Shown: piece after piece, positions 22,990 to 34,530 of the stretch | How the letters are laid out: each line of letters starts with the position of its first letter | Position numbering within the stretch: the stretch's first letter is position 1 | DNA from: Siphonodentalium dalli | Taxonomy: Eukaryota > Mollusca > Scaphopoda > Gadilida > Siphonodentaliidae | Length of the DNA stretch: 64,000 bases | Reading direction: 5' to 3' | Assembly (NCBI GenBank): GCA_032622095.1 | Contig: CP136065.1 | Location: 62,601,094-62,665,093, forward strand | Translations under genes and position numbers: made by a program | Notes under the pieces: generated by a model | What the model was told of the DNA's origin: nothing | What the model saw: the letters and a program-made list of their open reading frames with translations, nothing else | Database searches by the model: none

Positions 22990-24110
22990 AAGTACACTTT
23001 CTAATTTAACATCACCATTATGACGTAGTTTTGCTGAAAATGATGTTAAACAACAGATAGAACATATAAAATTGACTTAGGTGCCAAAACTAAATGGATT
23101 ATCCAATCCAGCTATAAAAGTAAATATTACAACGGTCTATGATTCGTTAGGAGACGAATAATATAAGTGCAGATTGCGTCCAATTTATCGGAGGGACATT
23201 TTCAGATAATAAGCTCAACAAGCGTTTGTTGAACGTATTGTCGGAACATTCACTCAGGGAACTTCTCGTCAATTAGTAATTAGTGTAGAAAGTATTGATG
23301 TGATGAGTATTTATGTTGCCCAAAACATCGACATGAGATCAACTTAATTAAAATAAACATCTATTTAAATTGAGATGGTGTCCATGAGATAGCAATTGTT
23401 TGGCAAGAACATATTATTTTATAAAATAAAATCTAACCAACAATTTGGCGCGGAACCCTAAATACATTTTATACATCTTAATGCCTACACGCATATTATG
23501 CCTGAAATTCATGATACATTAACATGGATTTTTATCAATATATCTCTGAATATAGTTTTTGAACTTTTGCGCATGTGATTTATTATCTGATAGGCGGAAT
23601 TTCAATAAAGTTTTATTCACCAATCCGATAAACCCGACCTTCCAGTTACAAATTAACTTTCAGTGTCATTAACGTGCTAATGATTTACCCAATAGATAGT
23701 AATTAGTGTATCAGTATTGGTGTGATGAGTATTCATGTTGCCCAAAACATCGACATGAGATCAAATTAATTAAAATAAACATCCATATAAATTGAGATGG
23801 TGTCCATGAGATAGAAAACAATGTTAGACATTAGATAGGACGTATACAATTGATTTATGCCAAAAACCACATCAATTTAACCCTTTATATACTAAATGGA
23901 TTATCCAACCCAGCTATAAAAGTAAATATTGCAATGGTCTATTCATTAGAAGGGCTTTTCTGGACAAATAATATAAGTGCAGATGGCGTCCAACTTATCG
24001 GAGGGAAATTTTCAGATAATAAGCTCAACAAGCGTTTGTTGAACTTATTATTGGAACATTCACTCAGGGAACTTCTCGCCAATTAGTAATTAGTGTAGAA
24101 AGTATTGATG
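22990..24110. repeat. Duplicated 3' flank of zinc-finger locus 1
   Basis: A block beginning 'ctaaatggattatccaa' and running through 'cagataataagctcaacaag' to 'aattagtaattagtgtag' occurs at about 23085-23290 and again at about 23895-24100. A second block ('ttatgttgcccaaaacatcg' to 'ggtgtccatgagatag') occurs at about 23310-23392, 23730-23815 and 26265-26350. At the start, 'aacatcaccattatgac...gctgaaaatgatgttaaa' (about 23008-23050) matches 49420-49460 downstream of zinc-finger locus 2. Confidence 0.8.
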
Positions 24111-24114
24111 CGAT

Positions 24115-24255
24115 ATATAGAATATCCATATAGTTTTACGAGATATAAGGTTTATTTTCGCGAGTATGATTCAGCAAATGGGGGCCGAGCTTTAGCGAGG
24201 TTCCCCATTTGCTGAATCATACGAGCGAAATAAACCTCTCGTCAAACTGTATGGG
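24115..24255. repeat. Foldback hairpin, arms about 60 bp
   Basis: 'aaggtttattttcgc', 'gtatgattcagcaaatgggg' on the left pair with 'ccccatttgctgaatcatac', 'gcgaaataaacct' on the right, around a short loop 'ccgagctttagcgagg'. It lies at the left edge of the composite insertion. Confidence 0.85.
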
Positions 24256-24431
24256 TATTGTTTTTATCCATCGCCAAAGTTTAAAAGTAGTTAACGTCTA
24301 TTAAATGTGTTTAAATTGGATAAGAAATTAATGTGGAATTCTATAGGAAACAATTAAAATCGATTGCAAGTTTTTCGGTTGAAGTTCTGAGCATGACATG
24401 TGACTTTATTATGATAGCTGTAGCCGTTCTT

Positions 24432-24483
24432 GCTTTATTTTAGCATGTGCTAAAATAAAGCTATTTTAGCACGTGCTAAAATA
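24432..24483. other. Two adjacent palindromes, one with a CACGTG core
   Basis: 24432-24461 is a 30-bp near-perfect palindrome (TTTTAGCATGTGCTAAAA core). 24462-24483 is a 22-bp perfect palindrome with core TTTTAGCACGTGCTAAAA, which contains the E-box CACGTG. Could bind bHLH factors or be a replication or cruciform by-product; no direct evidence. Confidence 0.7.
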
Positions 24484-26264
24484 AAGCCTTGCAGTCAGAT
24501 GCTCGTAGCCCGTTTATATATAACCATGGGTATATGCCAGATATAACCGTACAAATAAAACGCCGTTCTTTTGACCGTGTATTTATCCATGGTGTGTGTG
24601 CCTGTGGTTGTCCGTAACATGGTGTCCGGTGTCATTGCTTTGAAAGGTAATCATGTTCGACTGGTGTTGTTAGATTGGTAACGAGATTAGCGGTTGCTAT
24701 GTCTTGTCTGGTCATATTTACTGTTTGAACTTTGTCTGAAATAGACGCACTTTTTATACTAGAATTTGCGCAACAGGAGCGCAAGGAAATCGCACGTCGA
24801 ATTGGTTTAAGGGTTTTTAGAAAAAGTATTTATATGATACAGAGAGGCAAACAGAACGATACCATATATATACTATATGCGTTTGCATCCAATTTGGATT
24901 TATTGGGATGTTTTTAGTGCACTTTTGTGGTTATGAGAGCTCATTATCCCACAAGGGCTATACGATTCCCCGACAGGGGGGCGGGTTTTAGCTGCCGGGT
25001 TGACCATTGCAGATCTCACCGACGGGGGATGGCTATCCCTCACCGACAGGGGTGGGGATGTAACCCCTGACTCCTCCCCGGGTGCCACCCAAAATAATTT
25101 AGTATCGATTATTTCTCGTCTTCAGTGAATGCAAGACCGCGCTCTTAGCATGGGGTGTCAAGTATATAGGGACTTGTCGACAGGGGTGGTTATGCAGGGG
25201 TCTTAGCCCCCCATTGTAGTCATACCTAATGCAACATTTATTGGAAAATTCACACCAAAATTAGGTTGAAATTTTTCTCGTATCTTGATTTTCCAACAAT
25301 TTCTTAGTGACGAATTTGTTGTTTTTAGACCAACATTTGCATATTTCCCTTTCATTTGCAAAATTATGGACTCATATGGCCATCAGTTGGCAATTTTCAA
25401 ACCTAAGGGTGAGTGTCAGGTTAAAAATTTCCCCGAAATGGAAAGCTTGGGGCCAGTCTGGATGCTAGGATTGTCAAATTGTCATGTTCATATTTTCAAA
25501 ATGTTCTCACATCGGGCCGAACCATCGGCCGACCCGCGTGTTCTGTGTCCTTGTCAGTAGTTACTTGCTAATTAATTTAAGAACAAATAAATCGGGGTGT
25601 AAATTTGTCTGGCGTTATACCTCTAGATGTTAGGATTTTTTAATCTCATACTGGGCCGAACCACCCCCCCCTGCATGACAAGTGGCCACAATATTACTGG
25701 TTCATTTAGAATAAGCTACCATCTAGTAGTCTGTGCATGAACATTTGGGGAAAATCAAAGCACGGGGGGGGGGGGTGCAAATTTATTTACACAAACTTCT
25801 GAGTTTGGTGTGGTTCAATGGGATGGGTGCAGTTGGAAATTCCAAGGTGGAGACCACCCCAACGAAAACCCTCTAACCAAGTCCCGAGTGCCAAATATCT
25901 CACACTCAACCAGGGGTGCCCCTTTCTTAGTTTCTGCCCTCGGCATAGGCCTATTTGTTTTCTATCCGAGAATACACTGCACCGGCGGCAATATATTGAC
26001 CATACTCTGAAAGAAAACGCTTCCGTGTCGATCACACGATAACGTCGTGCTGCAAGTAAGACGATAATTGTGTTGTAGAAATGATACGAAAGACCGATTG
26101 TCAAAAAACTAAACATCAAAATACACAGGGCAAGACTTATCGATCCAAACTGTGGAGTGTGTTTTCGTTGTGTATTTTCGCATATACCCATGGTTATATA
26201 TAAACTGATGGTTTATTTTGCAGCCTTTATCTATATAGTAGACGACAAAGGTGATGGATAAAAG

Positions 26265-26620
26265 TATTTATGTTGTCCAAAACATCGACATGAGATAAAT
26301 TTAATTAAAATAAACATCTATATAAATTGAGATGGTGTCCATGAGATAGCAATAAAATAAAATCTAACCAAAAATTTGGCGTGGAACCCTAAATACATTT
26401 TAATGCCTTCCGTTCATTATGCCTGAAATTCATGATAAATTAACTTGGATTTTATCAATATATCTCCGATTATAGTTTTTGAACTTTCGCGCATGTGATT
26501 TATTACTTGATAGTCGGAATTTAAATGAAGTTTTATTCACTGATCTGATAAACCCGACCTTCCAGTTACAAATTAACCTTCAGTGTCTTTAATGTGCTAA
26601 TGATATCCACAATAGATAAA
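26265..26620. repeat. Further copy of the zinc-finger locus 1 flank block
   Basis: 'aaaacatcgacatgagat', 'gagatggtgtccatgagata', 'caatttggcg-ggaaccctaa' and 'cccgaccttccagttacaaa' follow in the same order as at 23310-23690, with point differences and a small deletion. It is the continuation of the flank interrupted by the 24.1-26.26 kb insertion. Confidence 0.8.
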
Positions 26621-27118
26621 TTTATTTATGAACTGCTCAAACATTATTTCATGGCACATTCATTAACATTAATACTCTATTTTATTCCAGTATCACATCA
26701 TTTTTCTTTTATCATATTATCAGATATTAAGTTTCGTATAACCAATCATAAATATAGCTTAGAGGCTAAATGATAGCAGTATACGGCATTTTTTATTTAT
26801 ATATAACACGCTCAAGAGGGAGGTCAATTTTGAGGGGGAGTTCCATCTTCGGTGTAAAATTTATATCTGAACAATTCGTTGAAAAACTAAAGCATGCGTA
26901 TAATTGAACAGTCGTGGAATTTAACTGGCGATCCGCTATGTTAATTAACAGTTATCTCTTTATATACTTTTGAGAAATTTTAATGAATATAAAATTCGGA
27001 CATAAATATTTCCTGAATATGCAGCTGGAATATGTGTAACTTATTTCCTCTGGATGTTTGCATGGAAATCCTTATTTTAAATTGTTGTAATGACGACCCC
27101 GGCCCCTTAACAATCTGG
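26621..27118. other. Unannotated AT-rich DNA
   Basis: No supported gene or repeat seen. Confidence 0.5.
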
Positions 27119-27122
27119 TTAA

Positions 27123-28292
27123 AGGGACCCAAGACCTTCGACGTGGATTTATATGAAATGTTAAAATTTTATAAACGTATGAAAAACAACTATCATCAAC
27201 AAGTACGTTTAAGAATAGATGGAAATTGTCTTATTTTTCACTATTATATAACTTTCCAATAACGGGATATCGCTCTTCGAAACCATTGATGTGTGAGCAT
27301 TACTGTACAATGAGATACCAAAGTTTAATTAAAACATGACAGTAAACATTTGAAAAGTTCAAAGCTATGAAATATATTCTGAATATAATATTTAGATCTT
27401 TTTAACTGTCTTGTGTACATAACAATGTTTTCAACACTCGAAATTTCGCTACTGGGGAACGTTGCATAATTAGTAATAGAACAAAGTTGATACATATGTG
27501 TTATATACACAATGTATTTGTATCGATTCATGTATCGCGACGAGGCTAGTTTTCGTGGCCATATAGCGACGAGGCGACCTTGGTCGCCGATTCGCTATAT
27601 GTCCACGAAAACTAGCCGATTCGCGATACATGAATCGTTACAAACACAGTGTGTATAAAACACATTTATCTACCATTGGTGTGACAGAATCCACAGCACA
27701 AATTACATTTTAGGGGTTTCTTAAATGCCAAAACTGTTGAATTTGTGTCCGACGATTAGCTTTCTTGAGTAAATTCTCCCAACCTGCAAAGGTAGCTGTG
27801 TCACGCGATTAGCTCACTTTGCTAAATTCTCACAACCTGCAAGTTAACGGAAATTGTATTCAATGGACACAATCTCTTACACTTATAATAAATACTGAAC
27901 AAATACATATTAGTTACTTTGTGATATGTTATACCATAATACCCATGATGGTAGGCAATCAAATAATGTTAAAACCTTGGAACTGTTTGTTTATAGTACG
28001 CAAGAATATACGTTGGAATGTCCTGTTGATTTTTCAAGCGATTGATGTGACGTCAGTTCATTCATGATTTTGAACCAGTCAACGACGTCACGAGCCCCTT
28101 GTATCGCAACTGCAGTAACGATACAGATGTTTTTATCGCCAATGCGTTATCACCAATTGTATCAGGGAATTTCGTAGGAAATGGTAGATAAATATCTTCA
28201 ATATCTTAAGTAATTTCTTGATGGTTTTTTTTAATTTTTTATTTATTTTTACAATTTTATATATTTACCCACAGCGAAAGCCTAGGGTCCCT
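27123..28292. mobile_element. 1,170-bp element with AGGGACCC termini flanked by TTAA
   Basis: Left end TTAA-AGGGACCCAAGACCTTCG and right end (reverse complemented) TTAA-AGGGACCCTAGGCTTTCG share 8 exact terminal bases and more beyond. TTAA lies at 27119-27122 and 28293-28296. The inverted similarity fades inward. No transposase frame is apparent; short open frames of up to 82 codons are unrecognised. It contains the foldback at 27512-27648. Confidence 0.6.
27512..27648. repeat. Foldback hairpin, arms about 60 bp
   Basis: 'gattcatgtatcgcga', 'ggctagttttcgtgg' and 'atatagcga' on the left pair with 'tcgctatat', 'ccacgaaaactagcc' and 'tcgcgatacatgaatc' on the right, around 'cgaggcgaccttggtcgccgat'-type sequence, which is itself self-complementary at its tip. 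Confidence 0.85.
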
Positions 28293-28296
28293 TTAA

Positions 28297-28845
28297 GTCG
28301 AACATCAAAGTGCTGGTGTCGACATATAACATCGTTTGCCATTCATTTGATGGTAGTTACAGATATGAAAATGCAAATGTTTTTACTTTCATATATATGT
28401 ATAGATAAGAAAGGCTCAATTAAATTAAATTAGATGGTAGTACATTTTAGCGTTTTTAATCTCTTTTTATTGTTTGAAATTCTACCACCCCAAAGCTCCT
28501 TTTTACCTCTCTATTGAAAATAAGTTCCTGTGGGTAGCTATTAGGCATGCTGCGAAATACTTGTAAATGTCCAGGTCAAACTGCAAACATTAAATATTTG
28601 TTTTGTTCAACAACATTTCAGAGTTAAAAAAAAAATTAATTAAATTTAGATAATTAAAAAAAAAATCAAACCGTTTAAAAGATCAAATTTTCACGAATCA
28701 TATACATGAGTCTGTTTCGCTGGTTAACATAAGGGCAAGTGCTGATGTGTTCACTTCGGAAGTCGATTTCGGGTAACAGACAATATTTATATGTATAAAG
28801 TATACACTGTGCATCACACTTTTGACCTTTCACAACGATATCTCG
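28297..28845. other. Unannotated AT-rich DNA
   Basis: Two A-rich runs at about 28625-28670. No supported gene. Confidence 0.5.
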
Positions 28846-29130
28846 ATTGATTACGAAAACCAAGTTTGTCCGATTGTTTTATACCTGGATTTACGGCCCT
28901 TAGTTTGTCGATGTTTTAGCAATTTTATGACCGCTATTGTGAAGATATGAACAAATATTAACCCATTCCATTCATATTGGATATGTGGGTATTTCAAAAC
29001 AATAACTTGATTGAGTTAGAAAACTAGGTTTCTCAGATTTTTGTTATTTACCTGAGTTATGGCCCTTAGTTCTGAGATATGGCTCTCTAGTTTGTAATTT
29101 TTTAGTGATTCTTATGGGCCAAAAAACTCG
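28846..29130. repeat. Dispersed repeat of the 'gttatggcccttag' family
   Basis: Carries 'gattacgaaaaccaagtttgtccgatt'-type landmarks in order, then 'tttacggcccttagtttgtc', 'gaacaaatattaaccc', 'atatgtgggtatttcaaaa' and 'acctgagttatggccctta'. Same family as 6870-8010. Confidence 0.7.
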
Positions 29131-29256
29131 GCCAGACCCATCTTTGATGCTCAACCCTTGTATATTTTTGTCATTCTTTATATTGATATATCGCATGCAT
29201 GTGGTCGTGTTTACGTATTTGATATTTCACACGCACATACTTATTGTGGTTTATTT

Positions 29257-29282
29257 TGTCAAATAGGACAGGGCATCTTTAA
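29257..29282. other. TTAA-adjacent terminus-like motif (right end)
   Basis: GTCAAATAGGACAGGGCATCT is followed by TTAA. Reverse complemented, it nearly matches the left terminus at 10845-10870 (AGGTGCCCTGTCCGATTTG). No paired left end was found nearby. Confidence 0.4.
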
Positions 29283-29842
29283 TTTGAGTTGGCCCATCAA
29301 TATTCATTTCACTAATATGATATGTAATCAGCTGGAGCATTTTATTAATCGGATAAAGGAGATGCTATAGTGCAGTGTTAAGTGGTCTGGTGTTACACTA
29401 GCTCCAATCTATATATGGCGACTAGTAAAATGATCAGATTTGTTTATGGTGGTTTTATGGTGTAAATCGGACAGGAAGATGCGATATTGATTACACAATT
29501 CACAATAGCTATAAGCTATGTATGGCGACATTTACGCCCAATTAAGAAACGTTAGCTCTGGAAACAATAGACCAAACTAATTTAATTATTTAACTATGTG
29601 TGAATCTGTTTATGTGGAGGTGATGTCTTGATATGGCAGGATGTGCCAATCCATCAGTATTTACAGGTATTTAGATACACGTGGACATGGTGTCAGATTT
29701 CATTAACAATCGTCTTTAATATAAATTGATCGGCGCAATAAATAGATTTACAGTCACAGCTCACAGCAAACAACCATACTTGCTTGCTCCTGCAGTTATC
29801 TACAAACACAACTTTTTGTTTCACTAACTCAGATTCTGAACT
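29283..29842. other. Spacer and probable 5' UTR of the Jockey-like LINE
   Basis: Base composition becomes richer in C and A from about 29745, which probably marks the start of the element. The start was not determined precisely. Confidence 0.4.
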
Positions 29843-30022
29843 ATGGCTGACTCAGCAAAAATTGCTGCATCGGAGTCGCAGTGCCCTTATCAGGGCGCCG
29901 ACTTCAGTGCGCTGGGTCTCCTTAGGGCGGAGAATGAAAGTTTGAAACAGCAGATAACCCGTCTTACCAAGACAACAGATGGTCTACGAGAAGAGATAAA
30001 AAGACTCACAGAAGCCGTTATT

Positions 30023-30058
<36 letters not shown>

Positions 30059-31423
30059 AATACGGACAAGAAAAAAGATAAGAAAAAAAGAGATAAAGAC
30101 GTCAAGAAACCACCTACAAACGCAACGACCAACGGAAAAATAAAAGAATCCAGCAAACCGACTAACAAAGAAACTCCAGCCACCCCAACAACGACTCACA
30201 TCACCCAGATGGACACCACTAAGCCCAACAACGAATCGTCCGTGCCAGCCAGCAACATATCCACGACTAAAGAAACAGACATCCAGACTGCTACTGACAC
30301 GGACATCTCTGACAGCGACTTCGCCATCTTCTACAACAACAACAACAAGAAACGTAAAGCCAACGACATCCCCGAAATAATCAGCCCGATAAGCACGCCG
30401 CAAAAAAAAAGAAAAGAAGATGCACCGGTAAGAAGCAACCCACCTACCACCCGACCTGTCACCCGACCTGACAACAAACCAGCCAACCACGACGTACACA
30501 AACGAAGAGTCACCATAGTAGCCGAAAACCTGACACAAGAAATGAAACAGAGCCCTCACTTCCTGCACCGCACTATCACAACGAAATATCCTATAAGAAC
30601 ATCAACGACCAGAGCCGGAACTGTCCTGATATATCCGCAAAACGAGGAAACTAAGCACTACCTACTGACTAAAGCCAAAGAAATACCGACCTTCAAAGAT
30701 AACAACATTACTTTCAGACTCACACACGGCAGCAACAGACCAAACCAAGCAATCCATCGAGCCGTTATCTGCGGGGTACCACCTACAGTCACAGAAGACG
30801 AGATAAAGCAAGACATTGGAAATGATCATCAAATACAAAGATTCAAAAGCTCATATAACGACCAACCGACCTGGAAAATCAAAGTAACCTGCCCAGACAA
30901 AGAATCCAAGCAACAACTGATGAAGGGAGTCCGCCTAGGGTCCAACATCAACAAATACAAAGTTATTGACTACAAGGAACAACCACACGTCACCCAATGT
31001 TACAAATGTCAGAGATTTAATCACACCGCAGAATTCTGTTAAAACAACAACATCATATGCAAGAACTGCGCAGGAAATCATAAACACCAAGATTGTACCA
31101 CCGATATAAAAAGATGCGCCAACTGTGACAATGACCACCACTCAGCCTACAAAGGATGCAGAGTGTACAAACAGGAAGTAACAACAAAAGAGACAAAAAA
31201 ACTGACATATGCAGCAGCCACCAGCAAACCCGCCGAAATCACAGACACACTCAAACTTGCCGCAGTAATCACAACATCATTAGTCAAAGTTCTCACAGCA
31301 CCAGATGAAAACAAACAAGATCTCAACAGAAGTGTCAGTCAACACGTTAGCGAAGCTGTCAACACCTTCTACAGAACACAACTCAGCACAGACGCCATAC
31401 AACAATTCACATTCAGACGTTAA
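29843..31423 (+). pseudogene. LINE ORF1 (gag-like, CCHC zinc knuckles), one premature stop
   Basis: ATG at 29843. Residues about 28-64 form a short coiled coil (LLRAENESLKQQITRL and following). Then come a run of 14 Asn from an AAC microsatellite, a Lys-rich stretch, a long Thr/Pro/Asn-rich linker, and a folded gag-like domain (about residues 225-385). The first CCHC knuckle is CYKCQRFNHTAEFC, immediately followed by a TAA at 31040-31042. In the same frame the sequence continues with CKNCAGNHKHQDC and CANCDNDHHSAYKGC, then about 90 more residues to the TAA at 31421-31423. The three-knuckle plan ending in H-x-AY-x-GC-x-VYK is typical of Jockey/I-type LINE ORF1 proteins, which bind element RNA. 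One nonsense change is the only visible lesion. Confidence 0.85.
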
Positions 31424-31471
31424 AACAACACCAACACCAACACCTAACAAGATCCAATTTCAACACCTACA

Positions 31472-34243
31472 ATGGCTGACACGACTCACTCAAAGAACAA
31501 CAGGAAATCGCCTGATTGCCTGTTGCACCTGCTCCACATAAACATCAACGGATTAACACACAAGCGCCAAATCTTACAAGAATACATCACCGACCATCAA
31601 CCAGATATAATCGCCATTAATGAGACCAAGCTCGACGACAATAGTCGGATCAACTTCACTAATTACAAAATCGCGCACCGGGACCGGAACACCCAAGGGG
31701 GAGGTGTTGCATTACTCATACACAAAGACCTGAAACACGCCATGCTGAACACAGAAGACATAGACGAAGAGACCCTGGCAGTTGAGATAACCATACGTGG
31801 CATCAAGACTGCCATTGTAGCTACATACAACCCACCATACAGAACTCAACATATACTCCTTCAACCGCTTCACATCTACACATCGACAATGCATTTTCAT
31901 CGGAGATTACAACGCGAAACACACCATCTACGGCTGCAACCTGACCAACACTAACGGCGACCGAATGTTTGACATCATCGAAGATTTAGATCTAATCATA
32001 TTGAACCACGAAGACGAACCAACACATTGCCACGCTCCAACCAACACATGGGACATCCTCGACCTAGCCATCGCCACCCCATCCATCACCACAAAAGGAT
32101 TCCAGTGCCAAGTAGGAGACGACATCTCCAGCGACCATCTACCCCTCCACATCAAGATCAGCAACGCCAGCGTAGATCGCCACGAGAAAACTATGCGCCG
32201 CAACCTCAAAAAAGCCAACTGGGACCTCTTCCGACAACACATCACCGACAACATAGACACCCCATCCATCACGACAACAACCAACATCGACACTACATGC
32301 CAACAGCTCTCAAAAACCATAGACGCCGCCCTAGACATAGCATGCCCGAAACAACAAGTCAACACCACAGCATGGCGAGTCTCCCCGGAAACCCTCAACA
32401 TGATCCGACTAAAACGAAAACTACGAAGACTCCAGCAGAAAAATCCAGGAGACCCCCACTACAAACATCTCTACAACTCAAAGCAGCAGTGAAAAAAGAA
32501 AAATTTGAATCCTGGCAGCGAGCAACAACAGAACTCGGCAACATGAAAATGAACAAAAACTTCTGGAAAACATTCAAAACCCTAACCGGCACCGGAACAA
32601 CCAACAACAAAACGGAAAAACCCCTAAAAAAACCAGACGGAAACCTTACCTCGGGAGACTTCGAAAAAGCAGAGACCTTCGCAGAAAATCTAAAAATGAT
32701 CCACAACACCCACCAAGGCGCAGCATACGACGACAACTTCAAAACGACCGTTGAAAACCATATCAAAGACAATCCAGACCTCTTCCAACCACTAAACAAC
32801 ACCGACAGCGACCTGGATGAAGTCTTTCCCATTGCATCACCCATCACACACGAAGAGATAATATCCAATCTAAAGAAGGGAAAAAACAATTCAGCTCCAG
32901 GCAACGACAACATCACATACTCTATACTTCGACAAGCTCCACCAGCCTTCTTCGACAGACTACTGTTACTCTTCAACACATGCCTAACCATTGGATACTT
33001 CCCAACAGCATGGAAAACAGCAGTAGGAGTAATGATCCCAAAGCCAGACAAAGACCGATCCATCCCTAGCAACTACCGACCCATCAGCCTTCTTCAATGT
33101 ACAGGAAAACTCTTCGAGAGAATAATCAGCAGCAGACTCCGAGACCACCTAGATTCCTCCAACTTTTTCAATCCATGGCAGCGCGGTTACCGACAAGGAA
33201 AAGAGGGCATAGAACACATCATCAGAATAGCAGAAGACGTCCGACTATCCCTAGGAAAAAACTGGACAACAGGCGCAGTCTTCCTAGACGTAGAAAAAGC
33301 CTTCGACTCAGTATGGCACGACGGCCTCCGATACAAGATCAGCCACCTCAACCTTGCAAGAAAATACACACGCCTCATCTCCTCATTCCTAAAAGACCGT
33401 CAACTCAGCGTCCGCATCAACAACGAAACATCAAACCCAGTCCACCTACGCGCCGGAACACCACAGGGATCAGTACTAAGCCCACTCCTCTTCTTAATCT
33501 ACGCCAACGACCTACCCATAGACAAGAGAAACAACGTTGAAATATCACAGTTCGCCGACGACCTAGGACTCTGGACGACTCATACAAACCCCCGAATCCT
33601 ACAGAAAAGACTACAAAAGACACTCGACGACCTATCAACATGGTGCTCAAAATGGAGAATTAAACTCAACGCCAAAAAGACCCAACTCATCATATTCCAC
33701 AGAAGAAAAACAACACAATCCATCAACATCAAGATAGACAACGAGACAATCCAACCATCCAACCAAGCGATCCTACTAGGAATAACACTAGACCAGCAAA
33801 TGACCTTCATCCCTCACATCAACAAGATAGCCGATAAAGCCCGAAAAAGAACAAATCTACTACGATGCCTCCTGGGAACAGACTGGGGAACCAACAGCCA
33901 AACCCTCATCAACCTCTACCAAATCTACGTCCGACCAGTCATGGAGTACGGTGCTGCCATCCTCACAGCAGCCCCAAAGACATACATTGAAAAACTACAG
34001 AAAGTCCAAAACCAAGCACTCCGCATCGCGCTCCGCAAACCACCATGGACACCGATCAACGCCCTCCACGACGCAGCGAACATACCTACAATCAAGCAAA
34101 GACTGATGGATCTCAGAAACATGACACTATCCCGACTAGACAACAGCCCACTCCTCCTAGAACTACAAGTTAGAAATCAACTACTCACAACGAAAAAGAC
34201 AAAGTCCATCCTACAACTAGACGCAACAGACAGACCCATATAA
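31472..34243 (+). pseudogene. LINE ORF2: APE-type endonuclease and reverse transcriptase, two frame changes
   Basis: ATG at 31472, 48 bp after ORF1. The first segment has endonuclease motifs NINGL, NETKL and GGGVALLIH. Near 31870 the coherent reading shifts to another frame, carrying FIGDYNAKH and SSDHLPLH, the metal/catalytic motifs of APE-type endonucleases, up to about 32480. It then returns to the first frame for the reverse transcriptase: NSAPGNDNI, IPSNYRPISLL, FLDVEKAFDSVWHDGL, AGTPQGSVLSPLLFLIY, QFADDLGLW (FADD at 33551-33562) and LLGITLDQQMTF. It ends at TAA 34243. The FADD catalytic motif and the LG-x-TLD block fit the Jockey clade. The two frame changes compensate each other in phase. 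The intact enzyme would nick target DNA and prime cDNA synthesis there. Confidence 0.9.
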
Positions 34244-34530
34244 CCTCGACAGCACATGACGACTCTACCATGCTTCCGCCGCTTTGCCTCCAACCACAGT
34301 AACCACGACAGCCACAAGATCGATCCCCATCGAAAAATCAAGAAAGGGTGAAGGGACTTGCACACTGCAGTCCGACCACCCTACCCGGCCTTCGGCCGGA
34401 AACGACTCAACAACAATAGATTTAAGCCAGTTTGATATTTACCTGTGTTTCATAATGGCAGTGGATATAGACTGACCATTCGTACCTGTGATTCACAATG
34501 GCAGTGGATATAGACTGACCATTCGTACGT
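34244..34530 (+). repeat. 3' UTR of the Jockey-like LINE with two 43-bp tandem units
   Basis: A GC-rich stretch with a small hairpin (GGCCTTCGGCC, about 34387-34397) is followed by two near-identical 43-bp units from 'acctgtg' at 34441 and 34484, each containing 'ggcagtggatatagactg' and 'accattcgta'. No poly-A tail was seen at the presumed end (about 34527). Confidence 0.65.

Larger units (their letters stand above)
24111..26262. mobile_element. About 2.1-kb composite insertion with TTTTATCCATC ends
   Basis: The duplicated flank sequence is interrupted after 'agtattgatg' (24110) and resumes at 'agtatttatg' (26263). TTTTATCCATCGCC at 24262-24275 is mirrored at 26250-26263 with one mismatch. 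Inner inverted pieces also match ('gtttatatataaccatggg' at about 24513 against about 26180-26200). Internal sequence at 25225-25460 is homologous to 41650-41880. The ATTTATCCATCGCAC motif also marks 40438 and 41322, suggesting a family. No transposase was recognised; overlapping open frames of up to 134 codons near 25.8-26.2 kb look non-coding. Confidence 0.55.
29843..34530 (+). mobile_element. Nearly complete Jockey-like non-LTR retrotransposon
   Basis: Gag-like ORF1, a 48-bp gap, an endonuclease plus reverse transcriptase ORF2, and a 3' UTR with a short tandem repeat, all on the plus strand. The A/C-rich, T-poor coding strand contrasts sharply with the AT-rich surroundings. ORF1 has one in-frame stop; ORF2 has two frame changes. 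Otherwise all expected domains are present, so the copy is fairly young but inactive. Confidence 0.85.

Noticed and set aside
25787-26191. 134-codon minus-strand open frame and overlapping plus-strand frames
   Set aside because: Inside a composite repeat insertion, overlapping frames on both strands, no recognisable domain.
29890-34365. Long minus-strand frames opposite the Jockey-like LINE
   Set aside because: The T-poor coding strand leaves few stops on the complement; the plus strand carries all the domains.
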